A stretch of 64,000 bases of DNA from Mucilaginibacter yixingensis (GTDB lineage: Bacteria; Bacteroidota; Bacteroidia; Sphingobacteriales; Sphingobacteriaceae), in NCBI RefSeq assembly GCF_041080815.1, contig NZ_CP160205.1:4588001-4652000 (forward strand), written 5' to 3'. Below the pieces are notes generated by a model that saw only the letters and a program-made list of their open reading frames with translations, ran no database searches and was not told the origin of the DNA. How positions within the stretch are numbered: position 1 is the stretch's first letter; each line of letters starts with the position of its first letter. The translations under genes were made by a program, and so were the position numbers. This document shows, one piece after another, positions 53,356-62,407 of the stretch.

Positions 53356-53454
53356 TGAAGGGATGTAAAATTAAGCGGCTAAGGTAAGCATTTTGTTCTG
53401 CTTAAAAAACGTATTTTGCCCTGCGCAAGCACCGCAACCACTTATAAACCTGCT

Positions 53455-53787
53455 ATGAACACTCGCTATTGCTTTGCCCTTGATCTGGTGAATGACCCTA
53501 CTTTAATTGCCGAATACGAGGCCTACCACCGTGCTGTTTGGCCCGAAATATTGAAGAGCATAACCGATGCCGGCATCATCGATATGGAAATCTATCGTTT
53601 TGGCAATCGCCTGTTTATGATTATGGATACAGATGAAACTTTCAGCTTTGAACGTAAAGCGGCCATGGATGCCGGGAATACCAGGGTTGATGACTGGGAA
53701 GCCCAGATGTGGAAATATCAACAGGCCATCCCCGGCACCAAACCTGGCGAAAAATGGGTATTGATGAACAGAATCTTTAAACTCTGA
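53455..53787 (+). CDS. L-rhamnose mutarotase-like protein (DUF718)
   Basis: A 110-residue dimeric ferredoxin-like-fold protein that interconverts sugar anomers. CFALDLVNDPTLIAEYEAYH holds the region with the catalytic His25, and YRFGNRLFMIMDTDETF follows. ATG at 53455 was chosen; the frame extends upstream 13 codons but the family starts with the short M-T-R-Y form. Relatives act on rhamnose or fucose, but no rhamnose or fucose genes are adjacent, so the substrate is open. Confidence 0.88.
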   Translation: MNTRYCFALDLVNDPTLIAEYEAYHRAVWPEILKSITDAGIIDMEIYRFGNRLFMIMDTDETFSFERKAAMDAGNTRVDDWEAQMWKYQQAIPGTKPGEKWVLMNRIFKL

Positions 53788-53792
53788 ACAGG

Positions 53793-54395
53793 TTACTCGC
53801 CTGTGATATAATACCAGTTGTTGCCCATGGGTTTTACCAAATTTACTTCGTTATAAAGGCTGTGGGCGCATTCGGTTATATTTTGCCCTCTGGATAGCTT
53901 AATAAAACCTTTACTGCGCTCTGCATCTCTAAAGGTATAAAACATCACCGCGCGGACGTCTTTATTTTGTACCACCACAGCGTCTCCGCCACCTACCGAT
54001 AGCTTACGGTATCTATGCGGCAGGCGATAGTTATACACATTGGTATCACCACGGCTTTGCAGCACCAGGTTGGCCATTTTTTCATATTTGTTATGTAGTA
54101 CCGCAAACTCGGCGCGGTCACACACCCGGTTGAGCGGAATACAATAGGCTATCAGGCCAGTTATCAGGCTGATACAAAACGGCACGTAGGGGATGCGGTA
54201 ATGGCGTTTTTCAATCCAGAAAACTACCGTCCACAAAAAGGTTACTGCATAGAATAATCCAACGCATCCTACCAACAAAGCGCATTCAACCCTGGCTTCG
54301 CTCCATAAACGTTCAAGAATGAGTAAAGTAATCAGCAACAATCCGCTGCTCAATATGGCAGTTTTAAATATGGGCCGTTTAATAACACTAAGCAT
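53793..54395 (-). CDS. membrane protein of unknown function
   Basis: A 200-residue protein with three predicted membrane helices in the first half (about 12-28, 37-58, 70-90) and a soluble C-terminal domain (about 100-200) with cysteines in RVCDRAEF and TECAHSLY. Family not recognised. It follows creD by 38 bases on the same strand and may be co-transcribed. Confidence 0.65.
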   Translation of the reverse strand: MLSVIKRPIFKTAILSSGLLLITLLILERLWSEARVECALLVGCVGLFYAVTFLWTVVFWIEKRHYRIPYVPFCISLITGLIAYCIPLNRVCDRAEFAVLHNKYEKMANLVLQSRGDTNVYNYRLPHRYRKLSVGGGDAVVVQNKDVRAVMFYTFRDAERSKGFIKLSRGQNITECAHSLYNEVNLVKPMGNNWYYITGE

Positions 54396-54433
54396 AACAA
54401 TAGCTAAATTAAAATTTCTGAAAATTGATAGAT

Positions 54434-55789
54434 TTAGTTTACACTATCACGTTTATCCCAATTAATCTTGTGCGAGAAATACATCAGCATGGCTACAATA
54501 ATAAACAGGGCTATGCTACCAACCATCAGGGCATAATCTTCTAACCTGACGATGATGTATATAAAACCATAAATAACAGTCAGAATAAAGGCAAACAGCG
54601 TTGCTGCACCTTTGTTTTTAAGTATCGATGCTAAAAAGAATGAAATCAGACCGATGGTTGCTATAGATGCCACCAGGTAAGCCAGGTTATAACCTATTTG
54701 CTCTGAAAACGATAGTAACAAGGTGTAATAAACAACCATGGCCGCGCCAATCAACACATAGTTAAACACATGTACCCGCTGCTGCCGTATCAACTCGGTA
54801 AGAAATAATGATACAAAGGTGAGGATGATAATCAGCACCCCATACTTGCTGGTACGCATGGTTTGCTGATACTGATCTACCGGTTGCAGCAACTTAACCC
54901 CAAACGAAGTTTGCTCGATGGTTTTATCATCATTAATCAGGGTGGCATCTGTAGCCCATTGGCGTGGCAATATCCGGTTAAATGCCATTTTCCAAACAGC
55001 CGAGAAACCTTTGGCATCTACCGTCCGCTCATCGGGCAGATAGCGGCCTTCAAAGCTAGGGTGAGGCCAATCGCCGGTAACCTCAACATCTGTATTTTGT
55101 GACAGTTGCATAAAACTAAGTTTCTGGCTACCTTTTATATCAAGCACTACAGAGAAGGGTATGTGCCCGCTATTGATAGTTTGTGCTTTTACCGGCACCT
55201 GTATGCCGTCGCTTATTCCGGCATCGCTGTCAAAAACAGGCTCGGCGTTTTGCGCGGTGTCTCCAACGGTTATAACCGCGGCATTTTTTAACCCTTTCAG
55301 ATCGGTCATCCCAAGCACTAAACGGGCCTTATCATACATTACCAGGTTGGGGTCAATATTTAGCTTTCTTAAATCAGGAGGCGAAAAACTGCCTGCGATG
55401 TTCAATTTACTATTGTAAACAATTACATTAAAAATGCCCCGGTGCAAAACCGACGATTGGACGTTTGCTTTTATGTGCAACACATCGGGCAGTAAATGAA
55501 TACTTAATTGTCCGTTTGCTTTTTTGCTGGTGTCTTTCACCTGGCTGTAATATCTGTAGGGAATGAGTAGCGTGGGGCCTTTCACCTGCTGGCTGTCTGA
55601 CCAACTGGCAGCAACTTCTCTAATCACTTCATTTTGTCTCCCGGCACGTTCTGTAATCAAGTTTTGTATCCATACAGTGGGGATGAGCAGCACCAGTATC
55701 AAAATACCGATAAATGCCAGTTTGAGCAGTACCGAATTACGTAACCGGTCGTACAAACTTACTTGTGGTTGATCTTCAAATGATTTCAT
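54434..55789 (-). CDS. creD: CreD family inner-membrane protein
   Basis: A 451-residue protein. One N-terminal membrane helix (about 20-42) precedes a large periplasmic domain (about 50-300; GPTLLIPYRYY, VKGPT region) and a C-terminal block of about five helices. This is the CreD/Cet layout; in Proteobacteria CreD is tied to envelope stress and beta-lactam response. Here it lies downstream of a winged-helix regulator and carries a near-copy of that operon's palindrome in its own upstream region, so it is likely that regulator's target. Confidence 0.9.
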   Translation of the reverse strand: MKSFEDQPQVSLYDRLRNSVLLKLAFIGILILVLLIPTVWIQNLITERAGRQNEVIREVAASWSDSQQVKGPTLLIPYRYYSQVKDTSKKANGQLSIHLLPDVLHIKANVQSSVLHRGIFNVIVYNSKLNIAGSFSPPDLRKLNIDPNLVMYDKARLVLGMTDLKGLKNAAVITVGDTAQNAEPVFDSDAGISDGIQVPVKAQTINSGHIPFSVVLDIKGSQKLSFMQLSQNTDVEVTGDWPHPSFEGRYLPDERTVDAKGFSAVWKMAFNRILPRQWATDATLINDDKTIEQTSFGVKLLQPVDQYQQTMRTSKYGVLIIILTFVSLFLTELIRQQRVHVFNYVLIGAAMVVYYTLLLSFSEQIGYNLAYLVASIATIGLISFFLASILKNKGAATLFAFILTVIYGFIYIIVRLEDYALMVGSIALFIIVAMLMYFSHKINWDKRDSVN

Positions 55790-55800
55790 ATTTTAAAAGT

Positions 55801-55817
55801 ACTTTGTATTTCAGAGT
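55801..55817 (-). promoter_or_regulatory. operator-like palindrome upstream of creD
   Basis: ACTTTGTATTTCAGAGT, 12 bases before the creD start, matches 13 of 17 positions of the palindrome at 56780-56796; the 11-mer AAAGTACTTTG is identical at both. It lies between the regulator gene and creD. Confidence 0.6.
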
Positions 55818-55836
55818 ATCTATTCAAAAAAAATAG

Positions 55837-56142
55837 CTAACTGGATTTTTGTTGCGTAATCAACGCTTCCAATGCATCTAAATGTCTCTTAAAAGCTTCT
55901 TTGCCCTGTGGGGTAGCAGCATAGTTGGTGTTGGGCTTACGACCCAGAAACACCTTGTTAACCACAATGTACTCCTCCTTTTCCAAAGCTTTGAGATGCG
56001 AGGCCAGGTTACCATCGGTTACGCCCAATAGTTCCTTGAGTGAGTTGAAATCATACTTATCGTTTACAACAAGTACGCTCATCACCTGCAACCTTACCCG
56101 GTTCTCAAAAGCTTTGTCGAGCTTGTCAAACGGTACGTTCAC
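55837..56142 (-). CDS. winged-helix transcriptional regulator
   Basis: A 101-residue DNA-binding protein of the HTH_34-like group (PF13601 type): ENRVRLQVMSVLVVNDKYDF, the recognition-helix region LLGVTDGNLASHLKALEKE, and wing VNKVFLGRKPNTNYAATPQG. The start is GTG, overlapping the upstream gene's stop by four bases (GTGA), so the two are coupled. It is likely to control its own operon and creD through the shared palindrome. Confidence 0.88.
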   Translation of the reverse strand: MNVPFDKLDKAFENRVRLQVMSVLVVNDKYDFNSLKELLGVTDGNLASHLKALEKEEYIVVNKVFLGRKPNTNYAATPQGKEAFKRHLDALEALITQQKSS

Positions 56143-56771
56143 TTATCGTATTTTAAATACATTACGCTGCCATAAATAATGTGCAGCAAACCAAACCCAA
56201 TAGACCAAAATATTAACCCGTAGCCAACATAAAGGGCCGCAAGTATCCCCAATATAATTTCCATTATACCCAGGTATTTTACGTCCGTAAATGTGTAATG
56301 CGATGCGTTAGCCAGTGCCAGTCCATAAAATATCAGGCATGATGGCACAACAATTCCAATATACCCTCTGCTTATAAATATCAATATCACAGCCCCTCCG
56401 GTTAACAGCGGCAACAGCATGTTAAAAATGAGCGCCTTGCTGCTTTTACCCATTATTTTTTGTCCGGCTTTCTTTGCCTTGCGTATAGTTAGCAATACGC
56501 CGGTGCCTATAGAAAGTACCAATACAATAATTGCCACCGCAATTAGCTCAGCAACATGCTCTTTAGCACCTGTAGGATCAGCGAGTTTGTATGATAACTC
56601 GGCCCGGACGGCGTGCATATTATAGATCTTAAAATACGCAAACGCTGCGCCAGCCAACGCATAAATGCCGGCCATAATGCCAGACAGCCCGCTGAGCGAG
56701 ATAAACCGCGACGAGCGCTCCATCATATTGCGGATGGAGGCCAGGTCTTCGTGTATACGATCTTTTTCCAC
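56139..56771 (-). CDS. membrane protein linked to winged-helix regulator
   Basis: A 210-residue inner-membrane protein with five or six hydrophobic helices (about 24-45, 73-95, 118-133, 136-153, 162-200). The N-terminal ASIRNMMERSSRFISLSGLSG is a cytosolic segment common to such Bacteroidota proteins. The start is GTG at 56771. It is the first gene of the regulator/creD cluster; function unknown, perhaps a signal partner of the regulator. Confidence 0.8.
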   Translation of the reverse strand: MEKDRIHEDLASIRNMMERSSRFISLSGLSGIMAGIYALAGAAFAYFKIYNMHAVRAELSYKLADPTGAKEHVAELIAVAIIVLVLSIGTGVLLTIRKAKKAGQKIMGKSSKALIFNMLLPLLTGGAVILIFISRGYIGIVVPSCLIFYGLALANASHYTFTDVKYLGIMEIILGILAALYVGYGLIFWSIGFGLLHIIYGSVMYLKYDK

Positions 56772-56779
56772 GTGAAAGT

Positions 56780-56796
56780 ACTTTGATATTCAAAGT
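56780..56796 (-). promoter_or_regulatory. perfect palindrome upstream of the regulator operon
   Basis: ACTTTGATATTCAAAGT: seven-base arms ACTTTGA and TCAAAGT with a 3-base spacer, centred at 56788, nine bases before the GTG start. A related site precedes creD. Confidence 0.65.
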
Positions 56797-56845
56797 AACG
56801 AAAAGGCTATGAATTTTGCAAACTTTTCGACCCTGAGTGATAACT

Positions 56846-58477
56846 TTAATTTATAACGCGTTGCTGATTTGGCTTACGGCGTATGCCTGCAACAATAAAT
56901 ACAACGCCTGCAACTGCCAGCATACTGAAAATGCGCGGCAGGTAATCGCCATATTTTACGTAGAAGGTAAGGTCTGAATTTAGGTTGATATCTTGCTTCA
57001 ACGCGGTACGCACCCACCATTTAGAATGTTGCACCACATCGCCGCGCTGATTGATAAAACCCGAAATACCGGTATTGGCCGATCGGCACACCCAACGGCG
57101 TGTTTCAATAGCACGTAAACGAGCATAGTCAATATGCTGATCTTTACCCGAGGTATTGCCCCACCAGCCATCATTGGTAACAATGGCAATAAACTGTGCG
57201 CCCTTACGCACAGCGCGGGCTACATATTCACCATAAATAGATTCATAACAAATCACAGGGTCAACCCCGATGCCGCTTTGCGAGTAGAACACTTTTACGT
57301 CTTTATCGGCGCCATAACTGCCGGCTGCGCCTCCCAGGTGTTCAAAAATAGGTTTCAGAAAAGACAACGTGCTGCCAAAAGGAATAGTTTCAGCACCTGG
57401 TACCAGTTTTGATTTATGGTAAAATTGCACCTCTGCGGAGTTTTCTATATTGATGGCCGCGTTAAAGTTGTCATAAAACCCGCCACCACCAGGTAACGGA
57501 CTAGCCGTTTCTGTAGAACGATCAGGGTAGATCTTATAACTTTCAATGCCCGATAGCACATTTCCGTTTTTATACTTATCCAAAAAGTGCTGCACACGGG
57601 TATAGTATGGATTGGTGCGGATGCGGTCTTCATCGGTGCTGGAAGCAATCGCCGTTTCGGGCCAGATGAAATACTCGGTATTGACCTGGGCCAATGAGTC
57701 TGACAGATGCGTGAGAATGTCCAGTTGCGCTGCCGCCGGTATCTCATTAAACTTGGCGTACGGATCAATATTGGGCTGCACCACCACCACATTTGATGGG
57801 TTGCGCTCTTCCTCGTAAGTGCTGTATCGATTGATAGACCAGCCGATAGGTAAGCCGAGCACAAGCAACACGGCGATAATCAGACGCACACGAACGGCTT
57901 TGCCTTGCGGTTCATTCAATCCAATATAAATCAGGAATAACAGGATGTTAACCGCCAGCACCCAAACACTGCCGCCATAGGCGCCGGTAAACTCATACCA
58001 CTGCACCCAGCCAGGTACCAGGGCAAAACCATTCCCCAGCGTCATCCACGGGAAGTTGAGCGCCCAGTTTTGGTGCAGGTACTCATAGCCCAACCAAAAG
58101 CAAACAAAGGCAACTAAACTCAAGCTACGGCCAACCTGCAGTCTGAACCGGTAATATAACCAGCAAGCACCCGACATGAGCAGCGGCCCCAAAGCGTAAG
58201 GGATCAGTGTAACAGGGATAGCCGCAACCTCGCCAATATCTTTCAGTGCATTATAAACCCAGTAAATGGAGAGGGTGTTCCAAATGAAGAAACCCAGAAA
58301 GGTTGTCCAGAACAGCTTTTTTCCTTTCTTCGGCGTATCCGATCGGATAATGTTTTCCATGACTACCAGCATCGGCACCAGTCCTACAAAAAGCAGGAAA
58401 GTGGTGTAGGGTGTGGGTGGCCAGGCTATCCACAACAACAGGCCCGATAAAACGGAAAGCAGCAGGTTCTTTTTCAT
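56846..58477 (-). CDS. lnt: apolipoprotein N-acyltransferase
   Basis: A 543-residue inner-membrane enzyme that N-acylates lipoproteins. About seven N-terminal helices (residues 5-220) precede the nitrilase-like periplasmic domain, with the catalytic Glu in FIWPETAI, Lys in YHKSKLVPGAET and Cys in PVICYESIYGEY. One helix closes the C-terminus. Its presence fits the several lipoproteins in the window. Separate from neighbouring operons. Confidence 0.95.
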   Translation of the reverse strand: MKKNLLLSVLSGLLLWIAWPPTPYTTFLLFVGLVPMLVVMENIIRSDTPKKGKKLFWTTFLGFFIWNTLSIYWVYNALKDIGEVAAIPVTLIPYALGPLLMSGACWLYYRFRLQVGRSLSLVAFVCFWLGYEYLHQNWALNFPWMTLGNGFALVPGWVQWYEFTGAYGGSVWVLAVNILLFLIYIGLNEPQGKAVRVRLIIAVLLVLGLPIGWSINRYSTYEEERNPSNVVVVQPNIDPYAKFNEIPAAAQLDILTHLSDSLAQVNTEYFIWPETAIASSTDEDRIRTNPYYTRVQHFLDKYKNGNVLSGIESYKIYPDRSTETASPLPGGGGFYDNFNAAINIENSAEVQFYHKSKLVPGAETIPFGSTLSFLKPIFEHLGGAAGSYGADKDVKVFYSQSGIGVDPVICYESIYGEYVARAVRKGAQFIAIVTNDGWWGNTSGKDQHIDYARLRAIETRRWVCRSANTGISGFINQRGDVVQHSKWWVRTALKQDINLNSDLTFYVKYGDYLPRIFSMLAVAGVVFIVAGIRRKPNQQRVIN

Positions 58478-58495
58478 GAATGTATGGCTACAGTC

Positions 58496-59353
58496 TTAGT
58501 GCTTGTTACCGAAGCCAAAGCTGTGATAATCGTTAGGCATTTCGTTCTGGCTGCTAAACTGAAACACGTATGCCGCCTGCAGCGTCTCAAAGTCAAAATC
58601 GGTATTGTTGGTGGCCTCCTCGGTTTTCACCGCACGCAGCATGTACAACCCATCTCGACTAGCGTTGAACGAAATTTGTCCGTTAGCATCGGTAGAGAGT
58701 GTCTGCGGATAGATGTTGCCGCTGGTGGTCTTGATGTAAACATCCACTTGGGCAGCCGGCAAAGGTTTGCCTTTCAGATAAAGCACGGCGGTAATGTCAT
58801 CGCCATAATTCATCTTATAAGGGCTTTGCTTTAGCACAATCTCAAAGTCCTGACCGGTTGGCTTATCAAAATCGCCACCGCTTGGTTTATCAACAGCTAC
58901 CAGCGCCTTCATACAACGGGTGCTCTTTTCACGAAACTGCGACTGATTACTGTTGTTCACCTGATCCGCCAGTTTTACCAGGCCTTCATCGCTCAGGGTC
59001 TTGGCATATACCTCGCGGTCAATAGACGCCGGTGCTGGGCTGCTAATCATCTCTATCATGGCCAGGCCGCTGTTCATCAGCTTATAGGTGATGAGTGGCG
59101 CGGCGCTATCTTTAGCCATCGTCATCAGATTGGCTTTTTTGCCGGCCTCGTTAAGCGCAAAACGTTTGGTGGCCGATGAGTTGTATTTCAGCTCATCATC
59201 AGCCTTAAAACCACTGCCGGTATATTGGTGCACCTTCAGCGTATCATTTTTGTGGAGATAGAAAACTTCGGGAAGCAGGTAGTTATCCTGCGCACTGGCA
59301 GCGGCAGAAAGCATAACCAGTAATGCTATTACAACATGGGTTCTGAACTTCAT
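58496..59353 (-). CDS. secreted DUF4198-like protein
   Basis: A 285-residue exported protein; the signal peptide ends near SAAASAQ (about 22). Beta-rich sequence with GKPLPAAQVDVYIKT and STDANGQISFNASRDGLYML resembles DUF4198 or carboxypeptidase-like sandwich domains used in periplasmic metal-uptake accessory proteins. The end is His-containing (NDYHSFGFGNKH), which could bind metal; that is inference. It lies 18 bases upstream of lnt on the same strand. Confidence 0.75.
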   Translation of the reverse strand: MKFRTHVVIALLVMLSAAASAQDNYLLPEVFYLHKNDTLKVHQYTGSGFKADDELKYNSSATKRFALNEAGKKANLMTMAKDSAAPLITYKLMNSGLAMIEMISSPAPASIDREVYAKTLSDEGLVKLADQVNNSNQSQFREKSTRCMKALVAVDKPSGGDFDKPTGQDFEIVLKQSPYKMNYGDDITAVLYLKGKPLPAAQVDVYIKTTSGNIYPQTLSTDANGQISFNASRDGLYMLRAVKTEEATNNTDFDFETLQAAYVFQFSSQNEMPNDYHSFGFGNKH

Positions 59354-59398
59354 CTATTAAACGTTCTGGAATTGCTCAAACATACAAAGAATTAAAAA

Positions 59399-61393
59399 AT
59401 GATTAGCTTAGGCTATATGATTTTTAACAGAAAAAATCTGGACAATAACGCGTTACTGTCGTTCTACAAAACCCTGCTGTGGCCACGCATGATCGAAGAG
59501 AAGATGCTGATCCTGCTGCGGCAGGGGCGTATTGGCAAATGGTTCTCTGGCATTGGGCAAGAAGCCATTGCCGTTGGCGCCACACTGGCCATGCAAAGCG
59601 ATGAGTATATCTTACCTATGCACCGCAACCTGGGGGTATTTACTACCCGCAACATCCCGCTTTCTAAACTCATGGCCCAGTGGCAAGGCAAAGCCACGGG
59701 CTTTACCAAAGGGCGCGACCGTTCGTTTCATTTCGGTTCGCAGCAGCATAAAATTATCGGGATGATCTCACATCTCGGTCCGCAAATGGCGCTGGCCGAT
59801 GGCATTGCTTTAGCCGATGTATTGAGCAACCGCAAAAAAGCCACCCTGGTGTTTACCGGCGAAGGCGCTACCAGCGAGGGCGATTTTCATGAGGCCATAA
59901 ACATTGCGGCCGTTTGGAAACTGCCGGTGATATTTCTGATAGAGAATAATGGCTACGCCCTCTCTACCCCTACCGACGAGCAATTTAAATGCAAATCATT
60001 AGCCGACAAAGCCACTGGCTACGGCATTGAAGGCTTGACCATAGACGGCAATAACATCCTTGACGTTTTCTACACCGTACGCGAATTGGCTGCCAGCATC
60101 CGAGAAAACCCGCGGCCGATACTGCTGGAGTGCAAAACTTTCCGCATGCGCGGCCATGAGGAAGCATCGGGCACCAAATATGTGCCTCAGGAACTGTTTG
60201 AAGAATGGGGCGCTAAAGACCCGCTGCTACAGTTTGAGCAATACCTCATCAACGAACAGGTTCTGCAACCTGAGTGGATTGAACTGCTACGCAAAGATTT
60301 CTCTAATTTGATTGAAAGGGAAGTTGAAGCGGCTTTTAATGCCGAAGATATTCAGGTCGATACCGATACCGAGTTGGCCGACATGTACGCCCCACACGCT
60401 TACCAACCCTCGCCCCTACCAGGTAACTTTAACGAGAAGCGTTTTTTGGATGCCATTAGCGATGCTATGCGGTTAAGCTTGCGCAAGTATCCAAACCTCG
60501 TAATAATGGGTCAGGATATTGCCCAATATGGCGGCGCCTTTAAAGCGACAGAAGGCTTTGCCGAAGAATTTGGCACCGGTCGCATCCGCAACACGCCGCT
60601 GTGTGAGTCTGGCGTGATCGGAGCTGCTATGGGGCTATCGCTTAATGGCTACAAGGCCATTGTAGAAATGCAGTTTGCCGATTTTGTGAGCGTCGGGTTT
60701 AACCAAATCATCAACAACCTGGCTAAAACGCATTACCGCTGGGGACAGAACGTAGATGTGGTGTTGCGCATGCCTACAGGCGCAGGTACCAGTGCGGGAC
60801 CGTTCCACTCGCAAAGCAACGAGGCCTGGTTTACCAAAACACCGGGATTGAAAGTGGTATACCCAGCCTTCCCCGACGATGCCAAAGGCTTGCTAATGGC
60901 CGCCATTAATGACCCTAACCCCGTTATCTACTTCGAGCATAAATATCTTTACCGCAGCAACAGCGGCCTGGTACCAGATGGCGATTATACTGTAGAGATT
61001 GGCAAAGCCCGCACCGTGCGCACCGGCACCCGTGCCAGCATAATTACCTACGGATGGGGCGTGCATTGGGCGCTGGAGTACCTGGAACAAAACCCCAATC
61101 TTTCCATAGAGATCATCGATCTGCGCAGCCTGCAGCCCTGGGATAAGCAAGCCGTGGAAGCCAGCGTAAAGAAAACCGGACGTGCACTTATTCTGCATGA
61201 GGACACCTTAACCAGCGGCTTCGGCGGAGAGATTGCCGCCCACCTGGCCGAGCATTGTTTTCAGTATTTAGATACCCCCGTTATCCGTTGCGCGGGACTG
61301 GATACCGCTATACCGATGAATAAACAGTTGGAAGATAATTTTTTGGCAAAGGCGAGATTGAAGGAAAGTGTGGAAAGGTTGTTGGCGTATTGA
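59399..61393 (+). CDS. fused E1 alpha/beta 2-oxoacid dehydrogenase
   Basis: A 664-residue ThDP enzyme in which the alpha subunit (about 1-310) and beta subunit (about 345-664) of a branched-chain or pyruvate-type E1 are joined. The ThDP-magnesium motif is GEGATSEGDFHEAINIAAVW with the later NNGYALSTP; the beta half begins LDAISDAMRLSLRKYPNLVI and has the conserved GQDIAQYGGAFKAT. It decarboxylates a 2-oxoacid and passes the acyl group to a lipoylated E2 that is not encoded nearby. LipA at 23 kb supplies the cofactor. Substrate choice between pyruvate and branched-chain acids is not clear. Confidence 0.92.
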   Translation: MISLGYMIFNRKNLDNNALLSFYKTLLWPRMIEEKMLILLRQGRIGKWFSGIGQEAIAVGATLAMQSDEYILPMHRNLGVFTTRNIPLSKLMAQWQGKATGFTKGRDRSFHFGSQQHKIIGMISHLGPQMALADGIALADVLSNRKKATLVFTGEGATSEGDFHEAINIAAVWKLPVIFLIENNGYALSTPTDEQFKCKSLADKATGYGIEGLTIDGNNILDVFYTVRELAASIRENPRPILLECKTFRMRGHEEASGTKYVPQELFEEWGAKDPLLQFEQYLINEQVLQPEWIELLRKDFSNLIEREVEAAFNAEDIQVDTDTELADMYAPHAYQPSPLPGNFNEKRFLDAISDAMRLSLRKYPNLVIMGQDIAQYGGAFKATEGFAEEFGTGRIRNTPLCESGVIGAAMGLSLNGYKAIVEMQFADFVSVGFNQIINNLAKTHYRWGQNVDVVLRMPTGAGTSAGPFHSQSNEAWFTKTPGLKVVYPAFPDDAKGLLMAAINDPNPVIYFEHKYLYRSNSGLVPDGDYTVEIGKARTVRTGTRASIITYGWGVHWALEYLEQNPNLSIEIIDLRSLQPWDKQAVEASVKKTGRALILHEDTLTSGFGGEIAAHLAEHCFQYLDTPVIRCAGLDTAIPMNKQLEDNFLAKARLKESVERLLAY

Positions 61394-61407
61394 TAGATAG
61401 AAAAATG

Positions 61408-61536
61408 CAGTCGCTCGCGTCTTCGCGAGTGACGACTATCCTGCGGCCTCTGGCCGCCGCCATGCAAAATGTCCTATTACGGCGGCCAGAGGCCGCGAGA
61501 TAGTGTGTCACTCGGCTGGAGCCGAGCGACGGCGAT
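61408..61536. repeat. repeat family D palindrome
   Basis: Arms CAGTCGCTCGCG/TCACTCGGCTGGAGCCGAGCGAC with inner CTGCGGCCTCTGGCCGCC and GGCGGCCAGAGGCCGCG form a large GC-rich hairpin; related pieces occur at about 17614-17690. Confidence 0.75.
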
Positions 61537-61558
61537 AAAACTATTCTTTGGGAAGCCG

Positions 61559-62407
61559 TTATCCCCTTGCCACAATAAACTTCATCAAATCATGGATAGG
61601 TTTGCGGATGATTTTGCCCACATGGATGCGGTGCCGTGAACAAAGCGCTTTCAGCTCATCGCTGAAGCAGTAGGCAATGGAGCCTACAAAATGGCATTTG
61701 TATTCGTGATACTCCGGGTAGGTTTTGATGTTGCTGTCAATAAAATCATGGAATGATTTGTGGAGTACAGCCTGTCCGTAATCGGTATGTCGCACCTCAT
61801 TTAAAAACCGGGCGAACGAGGCAAGGTAAGCGTTGGCAGCGGGTTGCTGATAAACGTTCTTAATCACATCGGCCTTATCCAGGTGGTATTGCTTCTTGAA
61901 TTGAGCATGAATATCTGCAGGCATCTGGCCGTACAGGTAATCAGTAATGAGCATCTTACCCAGCCAGGTACCAGAGCCTTCATCGCCTAATACGTAGCCC
62001 AGACCGTGCTTGCCTTCGGCAATATCTTCGCCGTTAAAAAAGGAAATGTTTGAGCCGGTACCTAATACGCAGCACAAGCCTTTCTCCTTACCACAGGTGG
62101 CATAGGCCGAGCCCAGCAGATCGCTATCCACACTCACAAACGCTTTGGGGAACACCGCGCTCAGAGCATTAGATACCATCTCATGCCTGTCCGGACTGGA
62201 ACAGCCGGCACCGAAAAAATAAACCTCGGTAACTTTTTGAGATTGGGCCACCAAGGGGTGCAATTGAGATTTTATCTTTTTCTCAATTTCCTTCTCGGTT
62301 AAAAAATAGGGATTAAGGCCATCACTAAAATATTCTACCGGTTCCTGGCCGGGAACATTTAGCAACCAATCTGTTTTTGACGAACCGCTATCAGCAACTA
62401 AAATCAT
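61559..62407 (-). CDS. BadF/BadG-type ATPase, probable N-acetylglucosamine kinase
   Basis: A 282-residue ASKHA-fold kinase. ADSGSSKTDWLLN is the phosphate-1 motif, VLGTGSNISFF the phosphate-2/adenosine part, and LGDEGSGTWLG the characteristic loop of GlcNAc-kinase-like BadF proteins. Phosphorylating GlcNAc or a related amino sugar would serve cell-wall recycling with MurQ. It starts four bases before the end of the response regulator gene, which it overlaps, so the two are translationally coupled. Confidence 0.85.
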   Translation of the reverse strand: MILVADSGSSKTDWLLNVPGQEPVEYFSDGLNPYFLTEKEIEKKIKSQLHPLVAQSQKVTEVYFFGAGCSSPDRHEMVSNALSAVFPKAFVSVDSDLLGSAYATCGKEKGLCCVLGTGSNISFFNGEDIAEGKHGLGYVLGDEGSGTWLGKMLITDYLYGQMPADIHAQFKKQYHLDKADVIKNVYQQPAANAYLASFARFLNEVRHTDYGQAVLHKSFHDFIDSNIKTYPEYHEYKCHFVGSIAYCFSDELKALCSRHRIHVGKIIRKPIHDLMKFIVARG

